Program-made: the position numbers and the translations under genes
Shown: piece after piece, positions 1-12,496 of the stretch
Layout of the letters: every line of letters starts with the position of its first letter
Numbering within the stretch: the first letter of the stretch is position 1
The notes under the pieces: model-generated
Told to the model about the DNA's origin: nothing
The model's input: the letters and a program-made list of their open reading frames with translations, nothing else
Database searches by the model: none
Assembly (NCBI GenBank): GCA_002989075.1
Contig: PSQN01000010.1
Location: forward strand, 558,001-622,000
Reading direction: 5' to 3'
Length of the DNA stretch: 64,000 bases
From: Arthonia radiata
Taxonomy: Eukaryota > Ascomycota > Arthoniomycetes > Arthoniales > Arthoniaceae

Positions 1-3000
1 AGGTAGTAAATAGAACTATAGTAGTGTTATTTAGAAACTAGTCTTTATAAGTTTTAAAGTATACGGCTAGGCGTATTAAGAATAAAGTAACTTTAGAATA
101 TTTATTTAAGAAGCTTTTTTCTATCTTAGTGTTAACGTTTAATATCTTACTTGTACTAGCTATTCTATTAGCTAATCTATTTGCAGCGTTGCGGCTATTA
201 GGTACCGAAGTAGTAGATATAACTAATCTACTTTCTCTACTTTTATAGCGAGTCTATTAAAGTATAACGCCGATTGCTAAAAGAACTAAACTAAGGTTTA
301 CTTATTTTATATGCTTATTAACCTTAATAGTAGGTATCTTGTGTACTAAAGACTAAAAGTTAGGAGAGGCGAAATAGATTATAAAGAGTAAGAGGGGCTT
401 AACTAAAGTAGATAGAAGGTAAAGTACGTTACTTAAATATAGTTAAAAAACTTATATTTAAATATTAAGTTAATAAACTAAGGTCTATCTTAAGGTCGGC
501 TATTAGTTTAGCTATATAGTTTAAGGTACATAGAGAAGTTTCTTTATGTCTATTAATCTCGATAATACTTATATTAAGTTTATAAGGAATATAGACTTTT
601 ATAGCTATCTTGTCTAATAATACCTATAGTGGGTTTATAGGCTTAGTCGGAAATAATGCTGGTAGGGCTGAGATAACTAGCGGTAATTAATGCTTAGACG
701 TGCGCTAAGCTGTTGGGAGTTAGTGCCCGTAACAAAACATTTAGTATCGTCTAGAAATATATTATATTTTTTTAGATACGACCTCTGTATACAACGCGTA
801 TATAATTAAGACAGAGAGGAAGCTACGAGGCACTTAGTATTAACGCAGAAATAGTAGAAGTAGGACAGTATATTAGAAGTAGCGCGAGATTCGATCCTAT
901 CGGTACGCTTATTATAAAGATTAGTACGTAATATAAGCTAACAACTAGATATAGCTAAAATACTTATAGAACAAGAATAACAGCAGTATAAGATATTTAT
1001 AGTTAATTAAGGATAACTTAGCCTAGAGAGAGGCTAATATTAGGACTTATATACAGGTCTATAAATAATTAAATAGAAGTACGTTCTTTTGTATAGGTTA
1101 CATAGTATTATATAACAGTATAGAGATTATATAATAAAACCGCAAGAGATATAGCATTATAAGCGTTACAAACTATAATTAATATAGCGTTATAAGTAGT
1201 TATCAACGTAATTAACGTAGTAATAGTAGTAGTTACTATAAACTATATAAAATAGATAGCTATTTACCTTAGTAGATAGATATCTGTAAATTTAGATTTA
1301 AAATTAATATTATTGTTTAATATTAACTTTAAGGTATTAAATCTAATTAGTTTATTTTATTATAATATAACTAGTAAGCTATAAGCAACTTTTATAAGTA
1401 TTAGTATAAGATAGGACTCTATAGCTATAACGATATATAAATAGAGTAACTATATTTTAAGACAGCTTTTTTATACAGCTTTAGTATATTTTCTAACTTA
1501 TTTATATTACCGACTAAGTCCTTTGTTTAAAACTTATAATTTATCTCTTACTTCCTTAATATCCTCTTCTAAGTTAAGTATCTTAGTAATTATCTTTCTT
1601 CTATAATATATTACTCTTAATATAGAATAAGACTAAGTAAAGCAATTACGGCCGTCTGGCGTTACAGTATAGTTAATATAGCTTAGATTACTAGTTTAGT
1701 TAATAGATAGTATTATCTAGTTATATTATAGCTAACTATAGAATAATATATAGAAGGCTATTTTAACTATATCTAATAGTAATTAATACTTAGTAATCTA
1801 TATAATAGTTATATTTAGCTTTAAATTTATTTTTATTATATTAACTATATTTTCTAAGTTAAATAAGATAGTCTAGTTGATATTTAGTAGAAGCTTAGTT
1901 AGATAGGCTATAATAGATATATAGGCTACTTTTATATAGTTACTAAGACTAAGTTAGTTAGACTATAGCTTAAAGACCTTAATAAATAGTAGTAGTAAAA
2001 GTTAATAAAACCCTATAAGTAGTAATATAGCTAGTTAAGTCTAGCTATTAAGATCTTTTAAGATACTCTAAGTAATATTAATAGCAAGTAATTAAACTAA
2101 GATAATAAGAAGGTTAATTTAACTAATTAATAGCCCTTAAAGTTAGTAAAGAATAATTTTATATTTTAATAGTAGCTTTTTAAGGCTAATTCTTAGAAAT
2201 ACTAGGTCTAGAATAGCCTCTATATATATATAGGTATACTTAGCTACTTTAATAAAAGGATTTATTAATAGTAGTATAATTTAATATACTCTTATTATAA
2301 TTTTTAGCTACTTAAGCTTCTAAAAGTATATAATATATAGTACTATAATATATTTACTAATATTTAAGCTTAATTTATTAAATAGCTTAAAGTTTAGTAG
2401 TAGATAGTTCTTACCTAGCTATAAAAGTTTAAATTGAACCTAGTTAAAGGTCTATATAATAAGCTAGTACTTTCTAAAAAGTAGATAAATAGCCTAGTAT
2501 TATTAATTTATACTATTACTAAAGATTAGTTTAATAGCTAGATATAGGTAGTTAAGTATAGTACTAAAGTCTTAGCTATTAAAAGATATATTCTTACTTA
2601 GAGATTATATTAACTACTATTAATATCTACTATTTAATCTACTTAGGTATCTTAATCTCTATTAACTCTAGTATAGTCTATTCTATATAAGCTATAATCT
2701 TTATTACTAAATATATAAGTAACTAATAAAGTTTAGACTAAGTAAAGAATACTAGTATACTCTATATTTAAGAAATTAAGTAATAAATACTTATTAAAAT
2801 AATAAAGGTACTACTAGTTAATACTAACTATAATTATTATTAGAGCTTTAACTCTATATAGCTATCTTATAGATACTATAGCTTAATTAAGTAGATACTA
2901 TTAAGATAGTATATAGTATATCTATTTAGCTATATATCTACTTATACTTAAATTTTTTTATCTTTACTTATCTTTCTTTTAATATTTTTCTTTACTATCT

Positions 3001-4401
3001 TAATTTTTTTTAAATATTAATACTAATATTAATATAGCTATATAAGTATAGCTATTTAATAATTATACTACTTAGAAAGCCTTTTATAAATTTACTATAT
3101 ATTAAAACTTAGAAGCTTAATATTAAGCTAATACTGTATAGTTAGTATAGATATTTTATAGACTATAGCTTATATCTATAAAATCTGTATTTATATTTAA
3201 GATAATAATAGCCTATATACTAGTATTTCTAGCTACGTTACTTAAGCTATTTAATAGTATATTCTTATTCTTTCTACTATTAATAATAATACTTAACTTT
3301 AGATTAATATTAGTACTACTATATTTATCTATTTTAACTTAAATAACTATATATTTAAGTCTTTTTTAATTTAATTTACTAATAAATTAATTATCTATAT
3401 ATATATTTACTACTAGTAGAATCTAAGTAAGTTTATAATAGAAAGAACTACTCTTATCTACTAGCTCTACTATAGTCTATATACTATCTCTAGTTATTCT
3501 ACCTAGTATAGTCTTAATACTAGTACTATTTCTACTATTTCTACTATTTTAGTTACTTCTAGTCCTTAAAGTATATTAATTATTTAATCTTCCTTTAACT
3601 TAATACTAATATATATTAAAATAGCTTTTACTTAACTATCTACTAGCCTAGTTATAGTTATTTTTTTTCTAATTTTATCTATCTAGTACTAGTAAGGTAC
3701 TTACCTGTAGTTTTAGTATAGACTATAGTAGAGTTTAGTTAATATCTATATTCTAGTTAACTTAGTATTAGTTAGTAATATTAATTCTAGAAAAGAAGAA
3801 AAGTTAATATAGTCTAATAATAATACTTAGATATAGATTTAGTAGGCCTAGTATAGAATTAATTTCTTTAAGTAGTAGCTAAATAATAGTAACTATCTTT
3901 ATTTTTAGGTTAGATAACATAAAAATAATTATAATAACTATACTAATTAAGATATAGTTATTTAGTAGTTAATAGATAGTTAATAAATAGTTAATAAGTA
4001 CTTAATATCTATATAGAGCTACTTTTACTCTAATAATATAATTAATATATATATTATTGGATACCTACTTATCTTTATCTTTAATATCTTATTTAAAAGT
4101 ACTATTTAACTTTTATTAGAACTTATACTATAAGCTATATTATAGTAGATCTAAAGTAGACTTAATATTCTAAAAGCTTTACTTAGTATACTAAAAAAAC
4201 TTATAGTTCTTTATAGTATCTTTATCTATCTATTAAGTAAGATTATTAAGTATAGCTTTATTCTTAATATAAGCTAGCTTAAAATATATTAAGAGTTTAT
4301 TAAACTATATAATCTTATTATTAAGGTACTAGAGACCTAGTTAAATATAGTCTAAAGGCTTATTTAAGACTATTAAATTAGCCTCTAGACTATTTTATAC
4401 T
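1..4401. repeat. AT-rich RIP-degraded repeat block
   Basis: Very AT-rich sequence dominated by TA, AT and TAG/TTA words, with no open frame of useful length on either strand. In ascomycetes this is the usual outcome of repeat-induced point mutation (C-to-T mainly at CpA) acting on transposons. An LTR-like TGTTGGGA word sits near 710, but no complete element can be delimited. No host gene is visible. The transposon class of most of this block is unknown. Confidence 0.75.
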
Positions 4402-5078
4402 TGTTAGAAATTAACCAACTAGCTGGTTAGTCGGAACTCTTAGGAGCCTAAAGTATCGAACAGGTCCTACCAGCTGTCTCGGTCTAAAATAGAATAAGCC
4501 TTTTACCTAAAGGGTTGGGCCTAGTAGCCCGAGTTTAAGACAAAAAGAAGCATTGTACGACTTATTTTAGACAGCTAGTTTATAGTCTAAAACAACACAG
4601 AATAAATTTAGAGACTAACAGTTTTAAATAGACAGAATTACTATCTTGTACGGTAAATTTCGGGTTATCTGACTTCTATTAAAAAGAATAGATATCTAGT
4701 AAGTTCTATATAGACCGCTAAACTTAGATATATAAGCTAAAATCTCTTTAGAGAATTTTAGCTAATAAGATAGACAATATAATAATAGCTTTTCCTTGCT
4801 ATTAAGTATTGTATCTGTACTAAGCCTAAGTATTGTACTAGTTCTAAGCTAGTCTCGTCTTTCTACTCTTTATAGTAGTATTCTTCTTCTTTTCTGTACC
4901 TTTTTAATAAGTTATAAGCCTAAGTTAGTACCAATTCCTTTTAAATTTCCTTCTTAGAAAATATTTCCCCTACGGCTCCTATCGGTATCTCCGAACGATC
5001 CTATTACCAATCGACTCTGAGTTTTGAGCTCAATTTAACTAGCTAAACAGAATTTCCTTTTTTAGAAATCTCTAACCA
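4402..5078 (+). repeat. Candidate LTR of a Copia-type retrotransposon
   Basis: The segment starts TGTTAGAAA and ends near TCTAACC at 5071-5077, which resembles the TG...CA inverted ends of a Ty1/Copia LTR with the last base mutated. It lies just before the decayed gag frame, as a 5' LTR would. A second LTR copy was not found in the window, so the assignment rests on end motifs and position only. Confidence 0.35.
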
Positions 5079-5089
5079 TATATTTAGCT

Positions 5090-5716
5090 ATGGACTCCTC
5101 TTATAAGATCTCTAAACTTAAGGGCTCGACTAATTGAGACATTTAGTCGATTCGAATAGAGGCTCTTTTAACTAAAAAGGGCTACAGTAATGTTATAATC
5201 CCCTTTTCCGGCTATTTAGCTAAAAATATTATCGAAGCTAGCCGTTAGAAACAGTTAACAAGGGCAGCAGCCCTTATTCGACTAACTCTAAAGAACGGTC
5301 CTCTTATTTAAATAAAGGGGATTTATAACTCTCTAGAGCTTTAAAATAGTCTAAAAAGGTTATACAAATCGAAAGATTTTAGTTTCGAGTTTCTAATTTG
5401 CAAGAAGCTCTTTAGCACTATACTTAGTAAGGTAAAAAATCTTAAGCTTTATCTTACTAAAATTAGACAATTAACGGACAATTTAGTAACTCGAGGACTA
5501 GTACTACTTAATAAGGTAGTAGCTGCCTACGTTCTCTACAATCTAACTTCTAAATATAAGCATACGGTAGCTATTATTAGCTAAAGCTACCGACAAACGA
5601 CTAACGATATAAGTTTACAGGACTTATTTAGTTAACTTATAGATAAGTCTCGCCGAATCCGCGGTATTACCTTAGTAGAAAAGGTTTTTACTGCAATAAA
5701 CAATAAATTGACGTAA
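5090..5716 (+). pseudogene. RIP-mutated Copia gag fragment
   Basis: Reading from ATG 5090 gives about 208 codons in one frame to TAA 5714, interrupted by several stops. The protein resembles the gag/UBN2-DUF4219 type of Ty1/Copia elements: it opens with a segment reading LKGSTN-stop-DI-stop-SIRIEALL, where the two stops fall where tryptophan is expected (an NWxxW pattern in this family). Stops from TGG and CAG codons are what C-to-T change on either strand produces. Protease, integrase and reverse transcriptase parts are absent downstream, because the AT-rich sequence ends near 5726 and normal-composition DNA begins. Confidence 0.6.
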
Positions 5717-6165
5717 AGTGTCTTGACTTGCTAATTGGTGTATGGCGATAACCATATCCGTCGCACAGCAAACCGATGGCATTTACCTCAAAGATTGTGA
5801 GCCTACAGGTTGGGATTTTTCTGGGGCTTCAGGGCAACGCGCGGTGCTGTTCGTCTTCCTCGTGCTGATCCAACGCACGCCTTCGCTTCATCTTTACGTG
5901 GCAATTACTCGAGGCCGTGTCCGGAGCTGGGCGGACTCTGCAAAGCTGTTGTGTTTAGGCTTCTCGTTTCGTCGTCAAGCGGTCAGCCTGCCCTCTCACG
6001 ACGATGCAATCTCGTCGTCTACCCGCCAATGTCTTGACACGTTCACGAATAGCTTACCCGGAATTGAATGCTTACTGTTTCTGTGTCTACCTGGAGTGTC
6101 ATCGTAATCTTACAGATCGTCATACTTCGTTACACATTCACTCTCCAGTATGCGTTGTAATTAGC
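5717..6165. other. Intergenic edge of the RIP block
   Basis: Composition switches within a few bases near 5726 from AT-rich to balanced. An open frame of 121 codons at 5742-6107 (+) has no recognisable domain and is most likely chance. The region is downstream of the minus-strand helicase gene and probably holds its 3' UTR. Confidence 0.4.
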
Positions 6166-9100
6166 TCATGAAGCGGATAAACCAGCACTTGGTCCTGCCC
6201 GCTCGTCAGCAGCCTCCGCTCTCAAGTGTCGACTAACGACCTCTTCAATCTGCCTCGACGTGTCCTCTGACGGCTCGCTCTTGACCTTGCCGAAGAGACA
6301 GCTCCACAAGTCATCCTTCGCTACGATCTCGCCACCGCTGGCGCCCTTCGTCATCAGCTTGCTTAGAGGCGCTGATTGTAACTCCTTCGAGTTGGCTGCG
6401 TCAAGCTTCGACTCGAGGGCTGGAGTCCCAGCACGAGACGGTTCCTTGCTAGCAGAAGCAGACTTTTGACCGACTAGGCGCAGGCGCCGGTCAACCGAGA
6501 TGTCGTAGATGGCCTCTTCGACCGTGTCTGAGACAAGGTACATCCATACGGTCGTCGGCCGGCGCTGGCCAATACGGTGGACTCGCGAGATCGCTTGCAA
6601 CTCAACAGCTGTGTTGATAAGAGGCTCGCACAATATGACCTGCGTCGCGTTGACTAGATTCAATCCAGACGAGTCAGCTTTAGCATGCAAAAAGAAGCAC
6701 TCCACGCTAGGGTCTTCTTTGAATCGCTGGATGCCATTCTTTGACTGTATCTCTGAGTAGCCGATCTTGCAACGGTGCAAGGCCTTGCCCATCACATCCA
6801 GAAAGTCACGATATTGTGAAAAAAGGACTGTCTTCGTACCTGGCTCTTGCGCACGCAGGTAAAGTAGATGTCTGGCGATTGAATCGATCTTCGACCCCCA
6901 TGAGGTAGGGATATCGATAGACTTGATGTCGTTGAGTGCATCGTCTGAAATGCTAGAATAGATGCTATTGCCGCTGGACATGTCGGATGCGTCCGAGGGG
7001 CTCGACGATTGCCGTTCTTCTTGTGCTTGCATCTTTCGGGGCTTGTATGTAATATTGTGCAGATCATTACCTCGTAATGGCTTTTTGCATAAAGGACAAG
7101 TGTGATGCTCGCTCATCCAGATGTTGATGCAGTCTTTGCAGAACTCGTGCGCACACACCGTCAGAACACCCATCTCAAAAGGCTGCAAGCATATGGTGCA
7201 CGGACGTCTCTCTTCTGTGCCCTCTTTCTGCGTCTTCAAATGCTGTAAAAAGTTGCGCATGGTGCGCAGGCCGCGCACTTTGTCTAGTTGTTTTCGTTCC
7301 ACCGCTTGCTCACGCTGAAGTTTCTGTACATCCAACGTCTCGCTTTGTTCCTCTTGATATGGTTTGACAGTGTCCGAGATCATTTGCAGCTGGCGGTAGT
7401 ACTCCAAGCGGTTGTTCATGGTTCGCCTGTAAAGATCGACGTCTTTTTCTAGCTTGAGCAAGGCTTCGGACTGATCCTTCGCGATTTGCTGTAAACGTCT
7501 TAGTTCTTCCTCTAGGATATCTGCCTCAGTACCCGCTCGACTACTTCCTCGAGCCCCATCATTGAAGCGCAAAGCCGTAACCATGCCTCTTAAGTCAGCC
7601 ACTAGGCCTCGAATAGATTGGATGTTTTCTGATACCGGCTTCTTATCGTTCCTCGCCGGCGCCAAGGACTGGCGGATTTCCAGAGCTGATATCATGAGCT
7701 CAGGCGCATGTCCTTGGCCTTGCTCTGCGGTTCGTAAGGCTTCCCTTACCTCGTGCATAACGAGAGCATTGATCTGACCAGTGATGGTCTCGTGTCGATC
7801 AGCGACCGCTGCGCGAAGCACAAACAAATAAACATATTGCTCGTCTTGATTCTTCAATGTCTCTTCGTATTCCTCGCCCGTCTGCTCGACGTCTTCCTGA
7901 TCCAGTAGTCCTTCAGCTAGTAGACCTGCAAGCTTTGCACGCCACTCCTGCAGCTGTTCCGACTGTCGGTTCATAAGCACACCGAGCTCATCTGACGCCC
8001 TGAATGCCTTTTGAGACTCAATTCCTCCGTAATTCGACGAGAGTGATAGCAAGGGCGCCGCTTTCCGTTTTGAATCAGCTGTAAGGCGAACCTCTGCGAC
8101 AAGCTTCGCAGTGCGTTTGGTGATCTCACGCAACATTTCCTTGCGGACGCCTTTTGCCGACTCATAGTATACTGCCTCTGAGGCTTCGAACGCTTTGTAG
8201 TCTTCCGACTGTTCGTCTCCATCAGTTTTCTCCATCTTGACCTGATAGTATGCAGTCGCAACGAAAAATGCAGAGGCGTGTTGCATCTCAAGGGCGCTGC
8301 GAAGTCGATTGCGGTATACGTTCAGCTCATCAGAGGTGTTCTCCTCTGCTTCTTCCGACTCGGAGTCTTTCACTTGCACACTGTCTGTCGGTTTGCCAAG
8401 CGCTTTTGCTGCATCTTGAAGTTGTTCTCGACATTCAATGACCGCCTGAGTCGCTGATTCGAAAGCTTCCAAGTACTGCGAAAGCGCTACCTCTTTGTCA
8501 GCGTCTTGAGTGAAAGTATACAGATGACCTTGCACCATCTTCGATGACATGGCGGCTCTTTCATCGGACCGCAGTGCTGTCTCATTCTGTTGTATCATCA
8601 CGTTCAGTACTTCCTCAACAGTACGAAGCGCACCATTTTTACGCCCGAGTGCACGCCTGTTGCGCTCGCCAACTTCAGGGTGCAAGCAAGTCTGCCGCAG
8701 CCGTGTGAGCCACTGTCGCATTTTCTGCACGACGTATTCCGATTCTGGATCCCAATCACCGCGGGTTGGAGCACCGTCTCTGTCGAGACCGATATCTTCG
8801 CACATCTCGTCAACTAATTGTTTGTAATGCTGCTCCTCGATGGCAGTGAAAGGTACAGTGACGATGACGCGCTTTTGTGGAGGTAGATGAAGCTCTTGGC
8901 GGACCTGTGCTTTTGTATGACGAAGCGCGATAGAGCGGAAGATCTGTTCGAAAACGCCGGGATAGTCATTCATTGCTAACCATACGCCGGTCTCGGAAAA
9001 TGGTTCATACCGCAAGAAGATGAGAAGCCCCAGTAGATCCTTGATGTCTTTCTTGAGCGGTGTGCCTGTGATAGCCCACGCGTTGCAACGTGGTATTCTC

Positions 9101-10643
9101 CGCGCCACCGTCGCGGCACTGCTGACGCCAGACTCTATCATCTGCGCCTCATCGAGGCACACTCGCCACCAAAGAATCTTCACCAGAGGCGAGCGGCGCG
9201 CAACAAATTTCTTCTTGTGCCTCAAGCTCCGGTCAGGTTTCTCGTCTGCGTAGTGAATCTCAGATGCAAGGACGTTATATGTTGTAATGACGACGTGCTG
9301 TTCCAGCAGCGTTTCAGCGATCTTCTCCTTGGAATGTTTGACACCTTTGTAATGAAACACCTTAAGACTTGGAGCGTGGGATTGGATTTCAGATATCCAT
9401 TGCTCCAAGATAGCGGGTGGAGAGACGATGAGAGTCGCTGAAGATATTTTCACACGTTCGTTCGAATACGCATCGAGCACAGTCTTACCAAGATCTGCAG
9501 TCCGTCGGTGTAGGCAGAGTAGGTCAATCAGCTCGACAGTCTTGCCAAGACCCATCTCTTCTGACAGAATGCCCCCGTAGAGGTGTCTGTGCAGTGAATC
9601 TGCTTCCCTCGGCTCACGTACAACGCGGCCAAGGAGATGGCTTGCGAGGAAAGAGCGACCCGAAGCATCCACCTCTTGTTGATACGACATGGGCAAGTGC
9701 TGGTCGGCCGTGGGTGTGTCCACGATGGAGCCGTCCTCTTCCACGCGCACTCGCTCCCTTGCAAGCAACCATGATACTGCCCGCTTCTGGAATGGATATA
9801 ATTTAGTCTTCACTTGGGGGTGTTGAATGGACGAAGGTGGGGTCACGCGCGCATCTGGTGTATGCACAACGTCGTAGAAAGTCTGAGCGCTGATGGATTG
9901 GGATGGTATCTGCTTCTCGACTGGTTGAGGGCAATAATGCAGTAAGGCTCTTTTTGAAGCCCTCTGAGCATCTTTGTTTGGGAAGTAAGCATCTGCCTGA
10001 GTGGAGCATAGTATTTTCGCCGTGAGGACAAACACTCCATCACTCCGTCTGGTCAGACGAGCTTCTGTCCACATACGATATGGTGAGGATGTGTTCTTAG
10101 ACTGGGGCGTTTTTGATGAAGGCTGAGCGACCAAGTGATCGATGTGGCCTTCCAATTCTGCAGTGTCGTCCGCTGACACCTTTATAGTGACATCATTCTC
10201 CATCCGCCATCCTGGTCGACCGAGAGTGAGCAAGAAGTAGTCATTGTCAGTGCGATCTCGAGGCCGTTGCCTTAGACGGATGATAACAGGCATCTCTTCG
10301 ACTGTGGTAATGGTATCATTTCCTAGCTCGCTCGCTTCATCGTCGTCAAGGACCTAGATGAGGTGTCAGCATAAGAATATGCGCATATGAACGCCCAAAA
10401 TACCAGTTCCATCTGCACCTCTACGAGAGGTATATCATCGTGCGTTCCCTGTGCTGACGCGCTGGCTTGCGCATTGCCGCTGACAGGATCTAATCGTCGC
10501 CTTTTTGGAGAGCGAGGGCGGTCGTGGGAAGGGTCTTCGGCCGAGAAAAGTGGTGCATAATGCTGCTCAAGACTGCAATCGCTGATAGTCTCTTCTCTAT
10601 TCCCGCAAGGGCGCACATGGACGCGCTGACGGAAGTTGGTCAT
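6166..10643 (-). CDS. SNF2-family helicase with RING finger (IRC20-like)
   Basis: Two exons, 10643..10404 and 10353..6166, separated by a 50-bp GTATTT...TAG intron (10354-10403) with a CTGAC branch site; about 1475 residues. The SNF2 ATPase half carries Walker A (GGILSEEMGLGKT, near residue 345), a DEAQ box and the ITGTPL motif. A long insert of helical, charged sequence follows. A C3HC4 RING lies near residues 1130-1170 (CTICLQPF...CAHEFC...CPLC), then the helicase C-terminal lobe with SRVHRIGQ. This order, RING embedded between the two lobes, is that of budding yeast Irc20 and of Rad5/SHPRH relatives, nuclear ATP-dependent DNA translocases with E3 ubiquitin (or SUMO-targeted) ligase activity in DNA repair. 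Irc20 fits best because no HIRAN domain is evident. Divergent from the nitronate monooxygenase gene. Confidence 0.88.
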
Positions 10644-11073
10644 TGGGAAAGTATTGCGGGGGATGTGAGAGTGGGAGGAACACGATCCAGGGATTGACTT
10701 TGGTTAGATGAAACGTGTGGGCGGTCTCAGGCGATCCATAGTAATGAAGAAGTTACTGCGCGATGCTTAGAATGCGCAGGCCCTCAGAATCCTCAGTTAT
10801 TATTCAGAACGCGAGCATTCACCCAAGCAACTTTCAAGAAATGCGTTCAAGGCAGACGCGCCACGCGTCGGATATTGTCCCATATCTCCGACCTGCCCCA
10901 AAATGGCAATCTAAAAGCCTCGGTCCAGCTAGCCGCAGCCGAAATCTGGGGTAACTCATCCCACCTCTAAGAGACACAAGATGACGGGCACAGCTCCCTG
11001 ACATTTCGTCTGATATTACCAAACCCTCCATCCACGTAACAACCTCTTAACGCTGCTGAAACTCATCTACACG
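10644..11073. promoter_or_regulatory. Divergent intergenic region, helicase / nitronate monooxygenase
   Basis: The 430 bp between two divergent start codons must hold both promoters. No coding sequence and no clear TATA box were recognised; the frames seen here have no domain content. Confidence 0.4.
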
Positions 11074-12169
11074 ATGTCTCACTCCCTCCAAACCCCGCTC
11101 ACGAAACACCTCCAAATCAAGCACCCCGTCATCCTCGCGGGCATGGCGCGCACGTCCGGCGGTCCCCTCGCTGCTGCCGTCTCTAATGCAGGCGGTCTCG
11201 GCGTCGTTGGTGGCCTTGGCTATACACCCGCGCAGCTTCAAGAGATCCTCACAGAGCTGAAGTCCAACCTCTCGTCCCCAGACCTCCCCTTCGGCGTCGA
11301 CCTCGCGTTACCACAAGTAGGCGGTTCCGCGCGCAAAACGAACCACGATTACACGCATGGCCAGTTGGACGAGCTGATTGAGGTCACCATTAAGAACGGA
11401 GCGAGATTATTTGTGAGCGCAGTAGGCGTGCCGCCTGAACATACGATACGGCGGTTGCATGAGGCGGGGATCCTAATTATGAATATGGTGGGGCATCCGA
11501 AGCATGCACACAAGGCGCTGAAGGCTGGCGTGGATATTGTGTGTGCGCAAGGTGGGGAGGGAGGCGGGCATACTGGTGATATTGCGAATAGTATCCTGAT
11601 TCCAGCGTGTGTAGATGTCGCGAGGCAGTATAAGAGCCCATTGACCGGAGAGACAACGATTGTCGTAGCTGCAGGCGGCATAAAAGATGGGAGAGGGTTG
11701 GCGAGCAGTTTGATGCAGGGCGCGCAGGGTGTCTGGGTAAGCTCCGAGTTGTCTCGATCTGGAGATGGTTCCACTGATTGCTCACTAGGTCGGGACGCGA
11801 TTCGTCGCCTCGACAGAAGCTGGCTGCTCGAAGATGCACAAAAAGAACGTTGTAAGCGCTAGCTTCGAGGATACACTCCGAACGCTCATAGTCAGTGGAC
11901 GACCGCTGCGGGTACGCATGAACGAGTATATTGAATCTTGGGAGAAGAAGCCCGAGGAGGTCAAGAAGTTGACAGAGCAAGGCATTGTGCCTATGTCGCA
12001 CGACCTGGACGAGGGCCGAGATGTGGACATGCCTTTCCTCATGGGCCAGGTCGCAGCGATCATCAACGACGTAAAGCCGGCTGGAGATATTGTACGGGAG
12101 ATGGTGAAGGAGGCATGTGATGCATTACAGCTGGGTCAGTCATACATGGCGCCCACTAGCAAGTTATGA
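11074..12169 (+). CDS. Nitronate monooxygenase (2-nitropropane dioxygenase family)
   Basis: Exons 11074..11736 and 11789..12169 with a 52-bp GTAAGC...CTAG intron give 347 residues. The N-terminus (PVILAGMARTSGGPLAAAVS) matches the FMN-binding TIM-barrel start of the family; AQGGEGGGHTG (about residue 155), VVAAGGIKDGRG and GAQGVWVGTRF are the phosphate/flavin-binding loops. Members oxidise alkyl nitronates such as propionate-3-nitronate with O2 using FMN, a detoxification reaction in the cytosol. Length is normal. The stop lies close to the next gene, STT4, on the same strand. The joining of VW to VGTRF across the intron supports the splice. Confidence 0.9.
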
Positions 12170-12496
12170 GCAATCATTGTCTCGACGTATTCATGACTGT
12201 CTTTGCTGCAATCATAGAATACCTAGATCATTTCAAGAGGTAAGTCCAGCAAGTTGAAGTCCCCGCGGGAGGGTGCCGCATTAGCGTCAGGCCTAGCGCT
12301 AGGACTGCTACTGTCCTTGATTAGCGTCATCTGTGCTCAAGCGCGTCTCGAAGTTGAGCACAAGCTGAACATCTAGAGCGCAAATGAGCTTGCTCAGGAC
12401 TCGGCCGGCGACGAGCAATTCCGATCGACAGACTATGACCCGCAAAAGGCTGAGGTGACAGCGAGCGCCTCTGATCCCGCCGTCTTCGCACGGGCC
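12170..12496. other. Short intergenic region upstream of STT4
   Basis: Holds the nitronate monooxygenase 3' end and the STT4 leader. A good acceptor (CTGAAC...CATCTAG, ending 12376) precedes an open stretch in the STT4 frame, and a GTAAGT donor lies at 12240, so an upstream STT4 exon or a 5' UTR intron is possible. An ATG at 12193 does not splice in phase with the downstream frame. Confidence 0.35.

Noticed and set aside
710-900. TGTTGGGA word as the start of another LTR
   Set aside because: No matching TCCCAACA end or second copy could be located, so only the AT-rich block is annotated.
5742-6107. 121-codon frame next to the RIP block
   Set aside because: No domain, low-complexity composition and an overlapping second frame; probably chance in the helicase 3' flank.
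12193-12376. ATG at 12193 with GTAAGT donor at 12240 as STT4 exon 1
   Set aside because: Joining to the good acceptor at 12376 gives the wrong phase; only a weak GAG acceptor two bases later would fit, so the start is left open.
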